Source: Phenylobacterium sp.
GTDB lineage: Bacteria; Pseudomonadota; Alphaproteobacteria; Caulobacterales; Caulobacteraceae
Direction of reading: 5' to 3'
Length of the DNA: 64,000 nucleotides
Assembly: GCA_018001015.1 (NCBI GenBank)
Contig: JAGNIV010000007.1
Coordinates: 62,001-126,000 of the forward strand
Numbering within the stretch: the first letter of the stretch is position 1; every line of letters starts with the position of its first letter. Shown piece after piece: positions 34,056-42,974 of the stretch. The translations under genes were made by a program, and so were the position numbers. Below the pieces are notes generated by a model. The model did no database searches. It had not been told where the DNA came from and was given only the letters and a program-made list of their open reading frames with translations.

Positions 34056-36125
34056 ATGCTGGCCAAGCCTTCGCGCGACCTGATTCAGACCGTCAGCCTG
34101 ACCGTGACCTTCATGGCGGCGACGCTGTTCAGCCTCGCCCTGACGAAGGGGTCGGCCGGGGTCGCCGCCATCTGGCTGTCGAACGGTGTGCTGGCGGCGA
34201 TGTTCCTGCTGCTGCCGTGGCGCCTGACCCTGCCGGCCGCGGTCGTCTGCTTTGTGTTCAACTGGCTGATCGGCCTGGCCTTGGGCAATCCCACAGGGGT
34301 GGGCCTGGTCTTCCCGGTGCTGAATTTCACCGAGGCGTTCGCCACCGCCTGGCTGGCGCGCAAGGCCTGTGGCCAGACCATGCGGCTCACCAGCCTCAAA
34401 CGCGTCACCCAACTGCTGCTGTTCGCGATCGTCCCGGCGACCGCGGCCAGCTCCGTCGTGGCCGCGGACGTCCTGACCCTGTTCGGCCGTAGCTTCGATG
34501 AGGTGCTCAGCACCTGGTTCTACGCCCATGGTCTGGGCATGGCGATCGCCCTGCCCGCCGTCCTGCTGATCGCCCGCTCCGACACCGTGCGCGACTTCCA
34601 CCGCCAGTGGCCCGAGCAGTTCGGCCTCTATTGCCTGATGGCGGCGGTGAGCGTGCTGGCCTTCGTGCCGGTGCGGTTCCCGACCCCGATCATCGTCTTC
34701 CCGATGATGGCCCTGATCGCCTTCCGCCTGGGTCCGCGCGGCGCGGCGGTGGGGGCCATGGTGCTGGCCTCCATCTCCTCCAGCCTGCTGCTAGGCTCCC
34801 AGGAGACCCACACCGGCGCCACGTGGACGATGCTGGAGAAGACCCGCGGCATCCAGTTCCTGATCGGCCTCAACTTCTTCACCAGCCTGGCCACGGCGCT
34901 GGCCATCGCCGACCAGAAGCGCCTGAAACGCCTGTGGGCCAGCCGCACCCGGGTGGCGCGCGCCGCCCAGGCCCGCGCGGTCGCCGCCGGCAAGGCCAAG
35001 TCGGAATTCCTGGCCACCATGAGCCACGAGATCCGCACACCGATGAACAGCATCATCGGTTTCACCGAGGTGCTGATGAACCGCAGCGACCTGCCTGAGG
35101 GGGCGGGCCGCCAGCTGACCCTGATCGACCGGGCCGGCTCCTCCCTGCTTACCGTGGTCAACGACATCCTCGACTTCTCCAAGATGGAGGCCGGCGAGGT
35201 GGACCTGTCGCCACGTCCCGTCGAGCCGCGCGCCATCGCCCAGGACACCCTGGCCATCGTCGCCGAGGTAGCCCGCCGCAAGGGCCTGGATCTGCAGTTC
35301 AACGCCACCGGCGAGGTCGACCGTCCCGTGCTGATCGACGATCAGCGGGTGCGGCAAATCCTGCTCAACCTGCTGTCCAACGCGTTGAAGTTCACCGAGC
35401 GCGGCCGGGTGCGCCTGGATCTGGAAGCCACGGCCGAGGGCGCGATGACCACCCTGCGGTTCGTGGTCACCGACACCGGCATCGGCATCCCGACGGAGCA
35501 GGCGACAAAGCTGTTCAAGCGCTTCAGCCAGGCCGACTCCACGGTGAGCCGCAGCCACGGCGGCACCGGCCTGGGCCTGGCGATCTGCAAGGGCCTGACC
35601 GAGTTGATGGGCGGCCGCATTGGCCTCGACAGCGCCGCAGGGTTCGGTTCGGTCTTCTGGTTCGAGATCGACGCGCCCCACGCCGAGGCCGAGGCGCCGG
35701 CCACGACGGGCATGCGCAAGATCGGCGACCTGGGCGCCAGGGTGCTGCTGGTGGACGATCACCCGGTGAACCGCGAACTGGGCGCCACCGTCCTGACCCT
35801 GCTGGGCTGCGAGGTGGTGCTGGCCGAGAATGGCGAGGAGGCCGTGGCCGCCGCCCGCGACGGGACCTGTGACCTGATCCTGATGGACGTGCATATGCCA
35901 CGCATGGATGGGCTGGAGGCCACCCGACTGATCCGCGCCCTGGGCGGGGCCTGCGCCAAGGTCCCGATCATCGCCATGAGCGCCGACGTCATGCCGGAGA
36001 TGGAGGAGCGCTGCCTGAAGGCCGGCATGGTGGACGCGGTCGGCAAGCCGATCCAGATCGAGGCCCTGCACGCGGTGCTGGCCAAATGGCTGGATGACGC
36101 CAGGTCAAAGGCTGACGCGGCCTAG
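34056..36125 (+). CDS. MASE1-domain hybrid histidine kinase
   Basis: A 689-residue protein: eight or so N-terminal helices forming a MASE1 sensor (residues 1 to about 290, with AIWLSNGVLAAMFLLLPWR), HisKA with H324 in MSHEIRTPMNSIIGF, HATPase with LSNALKFTERG, DTGIGIP and GGTGLGLAI, and a C-terminal receiver with phospho-Asp D611 in LILMDVHMPRMDG. MASE1 is an integral-membrane sensor of unknown ligands. A receiver fused at the end implies phosphotransfer to another protein, not identified here. The gene stands alone. Confidence 0.92.
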   Translation: MLAKPSRDLIQTVSLTVTFMAATLFSLALTKGSAGVAAIWLSNGVLAAMFLLLPWRLTLPAAVVCFVFNWLIGLALGNPTGVGLVFPVLNFTEAFATAWLARKACGQTMRLTSLKRVTQLLLFAIVPATAASSVVAADVLTLFGRSFDEVLSTWFYAHGLGMAIALPAVLLIARSDTVRDFHRQWPEQFGLYCLMAAVSVLAFVPVRFPTPIIVFPMMALIAFRLGPRGAAVGAMVLASISSSLLLGSQETHTGATWTMLEKTRGIQFLIGLNFFTSLATALAIADQKRLKRLWASRTRVARAAQARAVAAGKAKSEFLATMSHEIRTPMNSIIGFTEVLMNRSDLPEGAGRQLTLIDRAGSSLLTVVNDILDFSKMEAGEVDLSPRPVEPRAIAQDTLAIVAEVARRKGLDLQFNATGEVDRPVLIDDQRVRQILLNLLSNALKFTERGRVRLDLEATAEGAMTTLRFVVTDTGIGIPTEQATKLFKRFSQADSTVSRSHGGTGLGLAICKGLTELMGGRIGLDSAAGFGSVFWFEIDAPHAEAEAPATTGMRKIGDLGARVLLVDDHPVNRELGATVLTLLGCEVVLAENGEEAVAAARDGTCDLILMDVHMPRMDGLEATRLIRALGGACAKVPIIAMSADVMPEMEERCLKAGMVDAVGKPIQIEALHAVLAKWLDDARSKADAA

Positions 36126-36168
36126 AACTTTCGCTCGCCCATCTTGGAAGCGGGGCCGCCACGGCCTA

Positions 36169-36282
36169 GATCACGACGGTTTTGGATCGAAACGATCCAA
36201 AACCGTAAAACGTGATCGCCTCTTTTAATCTAGAGCGGGATTGACGCGAAAAACCGGTTCCCACTTTTTCGCATCCCGCTCT
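36169..36282. repeat. Dispersed double-hairpin repeat, copy 3
   Basis: GATCACG and ACGGTTTTGGATCG pair with CGATCCAAAACCGT and CGTGATC (36169-36217); then AGAGCGGGAT pairs with ATCCCGCTCT (36232-36282) around ACCGGTTCCCACTT. Same two-hairpin plan and core as at 16059 and 25449. It fills most of the gap before the importer operon. Confidence 0.85.
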
Positions 36283-36314
36283 AGGCTCCGCGCGATCCAA
36301 GTTGTGGAGAGATC

Positions 36315-37325
36315 ATGCACGCCCTTCGCACCCTCGCGCTCGCCGCCCTCGCGGTTCTCGCCGTCGCCTGTTCGCCGGCCAAGAAGGCCGAGGCCCCCGC
36401 CGCGGGCCAACCCACGGTCATCAAGTTCGCCACCGACTGGCGCGCCCAGGCCGAGCATGGCGGGTTCTATGAGGCGCTGGCCAATGGTGAGTACGCCAAG
36501 CGCGGCCTGGACGTGCAGATCGTCCAGGGCGGCCCTGGCGTGAACGTGCCGCAACTGCTGGCCTCCGGCGCGGTCCAGGCCGGCATGGGCTCCAACAGCT
36601 TCATCGCCCTAAACATGGCCCAGGAGGGCGTGCCGGTGAAGGCGGTCGCGGCCATGATGCAGAAGGACCCGCAGGTGCTGATCGCTCACCCCGACCAGGG
36701 GATCGAGAGCATCAGCGACCTGAAGGGTCACCCGATCCTGTTGTCGGACGCCTCGGTCACCGCCTTCTGGGTGTGGCTGAAGTCCAAGTACGGGTTCAGC
36801 GACGACCAGATCCGCAAGTACACCTTCAACTCCGCCCCCTTCCTGGCCGACAAGCGCGTGGCCCAGCAGGGCTATGTCACCAGCGAGCCCTACACCCTGG
36901 AGAAGGAGGCCAAGCTGAAGGCCAAGGTCTTCCTGCTCGCCGACAACGGCTACCCCAGCTACGCCACCATGATCATGGTTCCGCAGAGCCTGATCGACTC
37001 CAATCCGGCGGCGGTGAAGGCCTTCGTGGAGGCCTCGGCCCAGGGCTGGCACGACTACCTCTATGGCGACCCCAAGCCCGCCGACGCCCTGATCCGCAAG
37101 GACAATCCGGAGATGGCCCAGGACGTCCTCGACCAGGCCCGGGAGAAGATGAAATCCTACGGCATCGTCGACGGCGGCGAGGCCAAGACCACCGGCATCG
37201 GCACGATGAGCGACGCCCGCTGGGCCGAGTTCTTCAAGATCGCCTCGGACCAGGGGGTCTATCCCAAGACCCTGGATTACAAGAAGGCCTACACCCTGCA
37301 ATTCGTAACTCCGGCGGCGAAGTAG
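36315..37325 (+). CDS. ABC transporter substrate-binding lipoprotein, NMT1/TauA type
   Basis: A 336-residue binding protein with a lipoprotein signal (LALAALAVLAVACSPAKK; lipobox LAVAC). The mature part has the NMT1/THI5/SsuA pattern: KFATDWRAQAEHGGFYEALANG near the start, GGPGVNVPQLLASGAVQAGMG and a second lobe. Substrates in this group include taurine, alkanesulfonates, nitrate-like anions, pyrimidines and riboflavin; nothing here decides. It leads a three-gene importer operon, one base before the ATPase gene. Confidence 0.88.
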   Translation: MHALRTLALAALAVLAVACSPAKKAEAPAAGQPTVIKFATDWRAQAEHGGFYEALANGEYAKRGLDVQIVQGGPGVNVPQLLASGAVQAGMGSNSFIALNMAQEGVPVKAVAAMMQKDPQVLIAHPDQGIESISDLKGHPILLSDASVTAFWVWLKSKYGFSDDQIRKYTFNSAPFLADKRVAQQGYVTSEPYTLEKEAKLKAKVFLLADNGYPSYATMIMVPQSLIDSNPAAVKAFVEASAQGWHDYLYGDPKPADALIRKDNPEMAQDVLDQAREKMKSYGIVDGGEAKTTGIGTMSDARWAEFFKIASDQGVYPKTLDYKKAYTLQFVTPAAK

Positions 37326-37326
37326 C

Positions 37327-38079
37327 TTGGCTGAGCCGGTCGTCGCCCTGGAGGCCGTCGAGGTCGACTACGCCAAGCGCGGCCGCGCGCTGGGGCCGTT
37401 CAGCCTGAGCATCGCGCCGGGCGAGATCGTCGCCCTGGTGGGCCCCTCCGGCTGCGGCAAGTCCACGGCCCTGCGGCTGCTGGCCGGGCTGGAGCAGCCC
37501 ACCCGCGGGACCGTGGCCCGCACCGCCGGACGCGGCGAGACCTCGGTGGTCTTCCAGGCCCCGACGCTCGCGCCCTGGATGACGGCGGTGGCCAATGTGG
37601 CCCTGCCCCTCGAGCTCTCCGGTGTCCCGAAGGCCCTGGCCCGAGCCCGCGCCGCCGCGGCCCTGGCCCGGGTCGGCCTGGCCGGCGCCGAGGAGGCCCG
37701 CCCGGCCCAGCTCTCCGGCGGCATGGCCATGCGGGCGTCCCTGGCTCGCGCCCTGGTCACCGAACCGCGCCTGCTGCTGCTGGACGAACCGTTCGCCGCC
37801 CTGGATGAGATCACCCGACGGTCGCTGGCCGACGACGTGCTGAAGCTGTGGCGCGAGACCCGGCCGGCCATCATCTTCGTCACCCACAATGTCGAGGAGG
37901 CCGCCTATATGGCGTCCCGCGTGGCGGTGGTGACCCGGGGCCCGGGCCGGATCGCCGGGGAGGTTGTCGTACCCGGCCATCTGCCCCGGTTGATCGGCTT
38001 CCGCGCCACGCCGGAGTTCCGCGAGGCGGCCGAGGCGGTGTCGGACCTGCTGCTCAAGGGCTCGGAGATGGCGGCGTGA
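37327..38079 (+). CDS. ABC transporter ATPase, SsuB/TauB type
   Basis: A 250-residue ATPase: Walker A GPSGCGKST, Q-loop VVFQAPTLAPWM, signature LSGGMAMRASLARAL, Walker B LLLDEPFAALDEITR, switch His in FVTHNVEEAAY. It energises the importer with the permease that follows. The start is a TTG right after the stop of the binding-protein gene; no ATG is available at the right place. Its stop overlaps the permease GTG. Confidence 0.9.
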   Translation: MAEPVVALEAVEVDYAKRGRALGPFSLSIAPGEIVALVGPSGCGKSTALRLLAGLEQPTRGTVARTAGRGETSVVFQAPTLAPWMTAVANVALPLELSGVPKALARARAAAALARVGLAGAEEARPAQLSGGMAMRASLARALVTEPRLLLLDEPFAALDEITRRSLADDVLKLWRETRPAIIFVTHNVEEAAYMASRVAVVTRGPGRIAGEVVVPGHLPRLIGFRATPEFREAAEAVSDLLLKGSEMAA

Positions 38080-38843
38080 ACCGCGTCCTCGACATCCTGG
38101 CGCCCTTCGCCCTCATCACCCTGCTGCTGGCCGGCTGGGAGATCGCCTGCAGGGTGACGGGCGTGCCGGCCTATTTCCTGCCCGCCCCCTCCGACGTCGC
38201 CGTGGCCCTGGCCACCGATACGGCCAGCCTGATGCAGGCGGCCTGGAACACCCTTTCGGTCGCCCTGATCTCGTTGATCATCGCCAGCCTGGTGGCCCAG
38301 GCCGTCGCCCTGCTGGTGGGCCTCAGCCCGCTGATAGACCGCGCGGTGCGGCCATTGGCCTCGGTTCTCCAGGTGACTCCGGTGGTGGCCATCGCCCCCC
38401 TGGTGCTGATCTGGGCGGGCATCGACCACCCCGAGCGGGCCATCGTGGCCCTGGCGGTGCTGGTGGCCTTCTTCCCGATCTTCTCCGGGGCGGTGACCGG
38501 CCTGAAGGCCGCCGACCCCGATCTGGAGCGGCTGTTTGATCTCTATGGCGCCAGCCGGTGGCAGCGGGTGCTGCGGCTGCGGCTGCCCTCGGCGGTGCCG
38601 TTTCTCCTGGAAGGTCATAAGGTTGGCGCCGGGCTGGCGGTGATCGGGGCCGTCGTGGCCGAGTTCGGCGCGGGGTCCGGGGGAGTGCGCGGCCTGGCTT
38701 GGCGCATCCTCGACGCGGGCAACAAACTTCAGACCGCCCGCATGATCGCCGCGCTGGTGGTGCTGGGCCTGATGGGGGTCGTGCTTCACGCCCTGCTTGA
38801 GCGCGCCGAGCGCGCGGGCCTCGCATGGTGGCGCGGGCGTTAA
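38076..38843 (+). CDS. ABC transporter permease, SsuC/TauC type
   Basis: A 255-residue membrane permease with about six helices and the EAA loop DLERLFDLYGASRWQRVLRLRLP that contacts the ATPase. GTG 38076 is the start: it overlaps the ATPase stop as GTGA and has GGAG 8 nt upstream; the longer open frame lies within the ATPase gene. A short hairpin covers its stop codon, so the three-gene operon probably ends here. Confidence 0.9.
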   Translation: MNRVLDILAPFALITLLLAGWEIACRVTGVPAYFLPAPSDVAVALATDTASLMQAAWNTLSVALISLIIASLVAQAVALLVGLSPLIDRAVRPLASVLQVTPVVAIAPLVLIWAGIDHPERAIVALAVLVAFFPIFSGAVTGLKAADPDLERLFDLYGASRWQRVLRLRLPSAVPFLLEGHKVGAGLAVIGAVVAEFGAGSGGVRGLAWRILDAGNKLQTARMIAALVVLGLMGVVLHALLERAERAGLAWWRGR

Positions 38844-38852
38844 AGACGCCCG
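38834..38852 (+). terminator. Hairpin CGGGCGT-taaag-ACGCCCG at the end of the importer operon
   Basis: A 7-bp GC-rich stem whose loop contains the permease stop codon. It is not followed by a clear T-run, so it may be a weak terminator or 3' stabiliser. Confidence 0.4.
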
Positions 38853-38867
38853 TTAGCTCAGGGTTAA
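38853..38867 (+). promoter_or_regulatory. CtrA-like site TTAG-N7-TTAA
   Basis: One mismatch to the Caulobacter CtrA full site TTAA-N7-TTAA, placed 24 bp before the start of the hypothetical gene at 38891. It could couple this gene and the DUF2336 gene behind it to the cell cycle. Such short sites also occur by chance. Confidence 0.35.
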
Positions 38868-38890
38868 GCGACCGCGGCTAGCCTCGTGGG

Positions 38891-39592
38891 ATGATGCGCC
38901 TAGGCCTCGCCATCGCCGCCGTCGTGCGTGCGGTTACTCCCGGCTCCCAGGAGGATGACCGGGACCGATCCTATGAGCGCCCCGCCTACGAACAGCCGGC
39001 GCCGGCGCATACCGGCCCGATGCTGGGTTGGTCCAACAAGCGCGCCTATTCCACCACCGGCGGGCAACCCGGGCAGTTCCAGCGCCCCGAACCGATGGCG
39101 CTGGCCGGCCAGTTCACGCGCGGCCGCCAGGAAGCCGCCCCGGACCGTGACCTGCCGCCGCCGCCAGGCGAAGGCGGCCGGGTGACCTACCAGCCCCCCG
39201 CCTATACGCCCTTCATCCCCCAGGCCCCGTACCAGGCGCCGCGCCCCAGCGCGCCGGTCCCCTCCCTGGACCAGCAGACCAGCTCCTCGCCGCCGATCTA
39301 CGCGCCGCCGCCCTCCAGCCTCTATGGCGGCCCCCCGCCCCTGCCGGAACAGGCCGCGGTGGCCGCCAGCCAGAAGGTCGCCGACGCCTCGGCGACCGCC
39401 CGCTCGGTGGGCGGCTCGTCCAAGCTCTATTCGATGCACCGGGCCTACGGCCTGGAACCCGACGTGATCACCGAGGTCGAAGGCGGCGACCGCTACGTCT
39501 TCATCGGCCCGCCCGATCCCCCCGCGCCCAAGGCCACCGACGACAGCGACGACGACAGTTCCGACAAGGCCGACGACGGTCGCCCGTTCTGA
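38891..39592 (+). CDS. Proline-rich hypothetical protein
   Basis: A 233-residue low-complexity protein, rich in Pro, Ala, Gln and Tyr (runs such as PPAYTPFIPQAPYQAPRPSA and YAPPPSSLYGGPPPLPEQ), with an acidic C-terminus (DDSDDDSSDKADDG). A short folded segment around residues 170-205 (LYSMHRAYGLEPDVITEVEG) may be its conserved core. The N-terminal hydrophobic stretch is weak. I do not recognise a family. It is followed after 7 bp by a DUF2336 gene, so the two are probably cotranscribed. Confidence 0.75.
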   Translation: MMRLGLAIAAVVRAVTPGSQEDDRDRSYERPAYEQPAPAHTGPMLGWSNKRAYSTTGGQPGQFQRPEPMALAGQFTRGRQEAAPDRDLPPPPGEGGRVTYQPPAYTPFIPQAPYQAPRPSAPVPSLDQQTSSSPPIYAPPPSSLYGGPPPLPEQAAVAASQKVADASATARSVGGSSKLYSMHRAYGLEPDVITEVEGGDRYVFIGPPDPPAPKATDDSDDDSSDKADDGRPF

Positions 39593-39599
39593 GACCCCG

Positions 39600-40697
39600 A
39601 TGACGCGCACCAAGCTTCACGACCTGATCGACCTGGCCCAGGAGCCCTCCAGCTCCCGGCGGCGTGAACTGCTGCGCGGCGTGACCGACCTGTTCTTCAC
39701 CACCGACGAACCGCGCGCGGCGGCCGAGCTCTCCCTGTTCGACGATGTTCTGACCCAGCTGGCCGGGGAGATGGAGGAAGCCGTCCGCGTCGAGCTGGCG
39801 CAACGGATGTCGGGCGTCGATCCGGCGCCCGCCGGCCTGATCCGCAGCCTGGCCCGCGACGAGTCCATCGAGGTGGCGCGGCCGCTGCTTGAAGGCTCCA
39901 CCGCGCTCACCGAGGACGACCTGCTTTCGGTGGCCCGCACGCGCGGCCAGGACCACCTGCGCGCCATCAGCCAACGCCCCGTGGTCTCCGAGGCGGTCTC
40001 CGAGGCTATTGTTGAACGTGGCGACGACGAGACGCTCGGGACCCTGCTGGCCAACCAGGGCGCGGAGATGTCGCGCGAGACCCACGAGATGGTCGTCGAC
40101 CGCGCCGCAGAGAACCCCGCCCTGCACGCCGCGGTGGTGGCCCGCAAGTCAATGCCGGCCGACCTGCTGAACGAGATGTACTTTGTGGTGGAGGCCCGGC
40201 TGCGCGACCAGATCCTGGAGCGCAACCGCGACATCGATCCCGACGAACTGGACGAGGCCCTGGCCGTCGGCCGCAAGACCCTGGCCGCCCGCGACGGCGC
40301 CCTGCCCGCCGACTATGTGGAGGCCGAGAAGGCCGTGCGCATCCTGAGGCTGCGCGGGGCCATCACCCCGCCGGTGCTGGCAGGCTTCCTGCGCAACCGC
40401 GAGACCACCAAGTTCCTGGTGGCGCTGTGCGAGCTGGCCGACATCGATTTCCACACCGCGCGACGGATCCTGGAGCGCCGCGAGCTGGACGCGCTCTCCA
40501 TCGTCTGCAAGGCGGCGGGCTTCGACCGCTCGCTGTACCTGACCTTCGCCGTTCTGATCCTCGACCGCGATAGCAACGCCATGGGCCGGGCGCGCGAGTA
40601 TGGCGAGCTCTACGAGAACCTGCCCCGCGAAGCCGCCCAACGCACCATCCGCTTCTGGCGCATGCGCCGCCAGACGGGCGACGTGGCTGCGGCCTAA
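39600..40697 (+). CDS. DUF2336 protein
   Basis: A 365-residue, all-helical protein with the DUF2336 layout: repeated short helices with VRVELAQRMSG near residue 63, SIEVARPLLEGSTALTEDDL (residues 90-110) and QRPVVSEAVSEAIVERGD. DUF2336 is a HEAT-like helical domain common in Caulobacterales and relatives; its function is unknown. It follows the Pro-rich gene closely and is convergent with the gene at 40710. A paralogue lies at 51916-53127. Confidence 0.85.
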   Translation: MTRTKLHDLIDLAQEPSSSRRRELLRGVTDLFFTTDEPRAAAELSLFDDVLTQLAGEMEEAVRVELAQRMSGVDPAPAGLIRSLARDESIEVARPLLEGSTALTEDDLLSVARTRGQDHLRAISQRPVVSEAVSEAIVERGDDETLGTLLANQGAEMSRETHEMVVDRAAENPALHAAVVARKSMPADLLNEMYFVVEARLRDQILERNRDIDPDELDEALAVGRKTLAARDGALPADYVEAEKAVRILRLRGAITPPVLAGFLRNRETTKFLVALCELADIDFHTARRILERRELDALSIVCKAAGFDRSLYLTFAVLILDRDSNAMGRAREYGELYENLPREAAQRTIRFWRMRRQTGDVAAA

Positions 40698-40709
40698 GAC
40701 TTCAACAGA

Positions 40710-42083
40710 TCAGTAGGCCGCGCGTGGGCTCGTGTGGGATAGGCGGCCCAGGGCGTCCGACGCGATGATGCTCAGCGAGCGCAGCCCCTGCTCGGCGAAA
40801 ACGTCGAGGGCCGCGTTCAGGGCGTGGGCGGCGGCGGCCCGTTCGCCGCGGTCGCGGCCGGTGATGTCCAGACGAGCCTCATAGAGACGCGCCAGGTTGA
40901 CCTGCAGCAGAGCCCAGGCGGTGGGATCGCGGCCCGGCGACATGCTGGTCAGCTCGATGCGGAAGGCCGTCTCGGCGGCGTCGAGCACATTGAGATCGCC
41001 GGAAAGCTCGGCGCAACGGGCCAGGCACAGGGCGCGGTTGGAGGCGGCGACGGCGCGCAGGGCCAGGGCCGGAATCTCCTTCAGCACCATGGCGGCGCGG
41101 TCGTAGCAGGTGACGGCCTGTTCGTAGGCCCGTTCGCTGGCGCCGGCCTCGCCGAGCGCTTGCAGGCTTTCGGCCAGAGAGGTCTGGAGGCGGGCCCAGT
41201 CCATAGGACTGTGCTCGCGATTGAGTTCGTTGAGCACGTCGGCCAGGCCGTTGACGGCCTCGGCGACGCTGTCGATCTGGCCGGCGGCATCCCCCAGCAG
41301 GGCCATCGCCTGGCCGCGCATCGCGGCGGCGCGGGCCCAGGTCAAGGGTTCATAGGCGGAGTCCAGCCCATCGACGGCGGCCTCGGCGTCATCGAGCGCC
41401 TGCCGCAGCAGGTCACGATCCTTCAGGCGCGCGCCCCAGCCCAGCAACAGGTCGGCGCGGACCAGCCGGGCCTCGACCGCCAACAGGCGCGCGGCGCGGC
41501 AGCGTTTGGTGAGAACCATCAGGCCTTGGATGGGAACCGTGAAGCGGGCGGCCACCACGCGGGCGGCCTGGGCGTCTCCCGTGCCCATGCGCGAGCGGCC
41601 TTCCAGGGCGGCGATGCCGACATCGGCAAGCGGCAAGGCCAGACCGCCTCGGGCGGCGGCGCGGGCTTCGCGGAAGGCGAGGTCGGCGGCGGCGTTCAGG
41701 CCGTCATCACCGAACAGCTCAGCCCCCAGCATGGCGCAGAAGGCCTGTTCGCAGCGAGCGCGGGCCCAGCCGTCGGGGCGGCGGTTGCGGTCAAAGAGAT
41801 CGGCGGCGGCCTCGGCGGTGGCGGCGGCCTTGCGCAGGGCCAAAGCGTCGCCCGACCGGCGGGCGACCTCGCGCCAGACGATGGCGGCCTCCAACCGGCG
41901 CTGGGCGCGATCGGCGGCGCCGATCCGGCCGGCGGCGACGTCGGCGGCCTTGGCCTCGGTCTTCAAGAGTTCCAGGTCCAGCAATTCCAGCAGCGAGGAG
42001 TCGCCGCCGGTCAGGCCGTCGCGCGGGGTGTTCAGGCCTTCCGCGCCAAACAGGCGCTTAAGTTCACGACCGAACTCGAACAT
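40710..42083 (-). CDS. TPR-like hypothetical protein
   Basis: A 457-residue soluble protein of Ala-rich helical pairs resembling degenerate TPR units (for example WARLQTSLAESLQALGEAGASERAYEQA and WALLQVNLARLYEARLDITG, shown here only as landmarks near residues 300 and 415). No catalytic motif is visible. ATG 42083 is chosen, with GGAG 9 nt upstream, over an earlier frame start. TPR proteins usually bind other proteins; the partner is unknown. Its upstream region has TAAA-N7-TTAA (42170-42184), a weak CtrA-like site. Confidence 0.75.
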   Translation of the reverse strand: MFEFGRELKRLFGAEGLNTPRDGLTGGDSSLLELLDLELLKTEAKAADVAAGRIGAADRAQRRLEAAIVWREVARRSGDALALRKAAATAEAAADLFDRNRRPDGWARARCEQAFCAMLGAELFGDDGLNAAADLAFREARAAARGGLALPLADVGIAALEGRSRMGTGDAQAARVVAARFTVPIQGLMVLTKRCRAARLLAVEARLVRADLLLGWGARLKDRDLLRQALDDAEAAVDGLDSAYEPLTWARAAAMRGQAMALLGDAAGQIDSVAEAVNGLADVLNELNREHSPMDWARLQTSLAESLQALGEAGASERAYEQAVTCYDRAAMVLKEIPALALRAVAASNRALCLARCAELSGDLNVLDAAETAFRIELTSMSPGRDPTAWALLQVNLARLYEARLDITGRDRGERAAAAHALNAALDVFAEQGLRSLSIIASDALGRLSHTSPRAAY

Positions 42084-42213
42084 GACGCGGCTCCGATCAC
42101 CCTGGCGTCTCAACACGGGACGCCTGTCGTGGGTTCAGACCGGAAGGAGCAAAGCCGGGTCCGAGATCGTAAACAAGTGGTTAATCAGTGTGTTATGGTT
42201 AACGGAATACGAA

Positions 42214-42233
42214 TTTTCGCTTTTGACGCGAAA
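42214..42233 (-). terminator. Weak hairpin downstream of rsuA
   Basis: On the minus strand TTTCGC pairs with GCGAAA across 7 nt just after the rsuA stop. The stem is short and the following T content modest. Confidence 0.35.
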
Positions 42234-42239
42234 TCGGCC

Positions 42240-42974
42240 CTAGCCGAAGATCGCCGCCTCGCCGGCCTCATCCAGCACCCGCCATTGGCCGGCCGCCAAA
42301 TCCCCCGGCAGGTCCAGCCCGCCAATCCGGTCGCGGTGCAGGGCCGTGACGTGGTTGCCGACGGCGGCGAACATCCGGCGGACCTGATGATAACGACCCT
42401 CGGTGATGGTCAGCGACGCCTCGGTCGGCGAGATCACGGTCAGTTCGGCCGGCGCCAGCGGCGTGTCCTCGCTGTCGAGCATCAGGTCGCCGGCGGCGAA
42501 GATCGCGCCCTCCTCCCCGCTCATCGGCCGGTCGAGGGTCGCCAGGTAACGCTTGGAGACGTGGGCGCGGGGTGAGATCACCCGGTGCAGCAGATCGCCG
42601 TCATCGGTGATCAGCAATAGGCCGGACGTATCCTTGTCCAGGCGGCCGATGGTGGACAGGCCCGGCATGCGGGCGCGCCAGCGGGTGGGCAGCAGTTCAT
42701 AGACGCTACGGCCGGCCTCGCGGTGGGAGCAGACCACGCCCAGCGGCTTGTGCATGATGAGCGTCAGAGGCGCGGGTGGATCGACGGCCACGCCGGAAAT
42801 TGTCAGGCGGGTCGGCAACTCGCGGACAATGGGAACCTTGGCGCCGGCGTCCTTCAGGGTCACGCCGTCCAGCACCACCCCGCCGGCGCGGACCAGGGCG
42901 TTGACCTCGCGCCGCGAGCCGTAGCCCAGATTGGCCAACAGGCGGTCAAGCCGCGCCATCGGCGGCCGGCTCAC
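42240..42974 (-). CDS. rsuA: 16S rRNA pseudouridine synthase RsuA-like
   Basis: A 244-residue enzyme with an N-terminal S4 RNA-binding domain (MARLDRLLANLGYGSRREVN) and a pseudouridine synthase core. The catalytic Asp is in IGRLDKDTSGLLLIT, and ITEGRYHQVRRMFAAVGN is the RsuA/RluF C-terminal motif. RsuA modifies U516 of 16S rRNA. The start may be GTG 42974, overlapping the upstream stop as GTGA, or ATG 42959. It is last in a prfC-rsmC-rsuA run, all linked to translation. RluE/RluF-type 23S targets are an alternative. Confidence 0.88.
   Translation of the reverse strand: MSRPPMARLDRLLANLGYGSRREVNALVRAGGVVLDGVTLKDAGAKVPIVRELPTRLTISGVAVDPPAPLTLIMHKPLGVVCSHREAGRSVYELLPTRWRARMPGLSTIGRLDKDTSGLLLITDDGDLLHRVISPRAHVSKRYLATLDRPMSGEEGAIFAAGDLMLDSEDTPLAPAELTVISPTEASLTITEGRYHQVRRMFAAVGNHVTALHRDRIGGLDLPGDLAAGQWRVLDEAGEAAIFG

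Noticed and set aside
36126-36314. Thiamin riboswitch before the NMT1/THI5-like binding protein
   Set aside because: The gap contains only the dispersed palindrome; no CTGAGA-type THI box was found.
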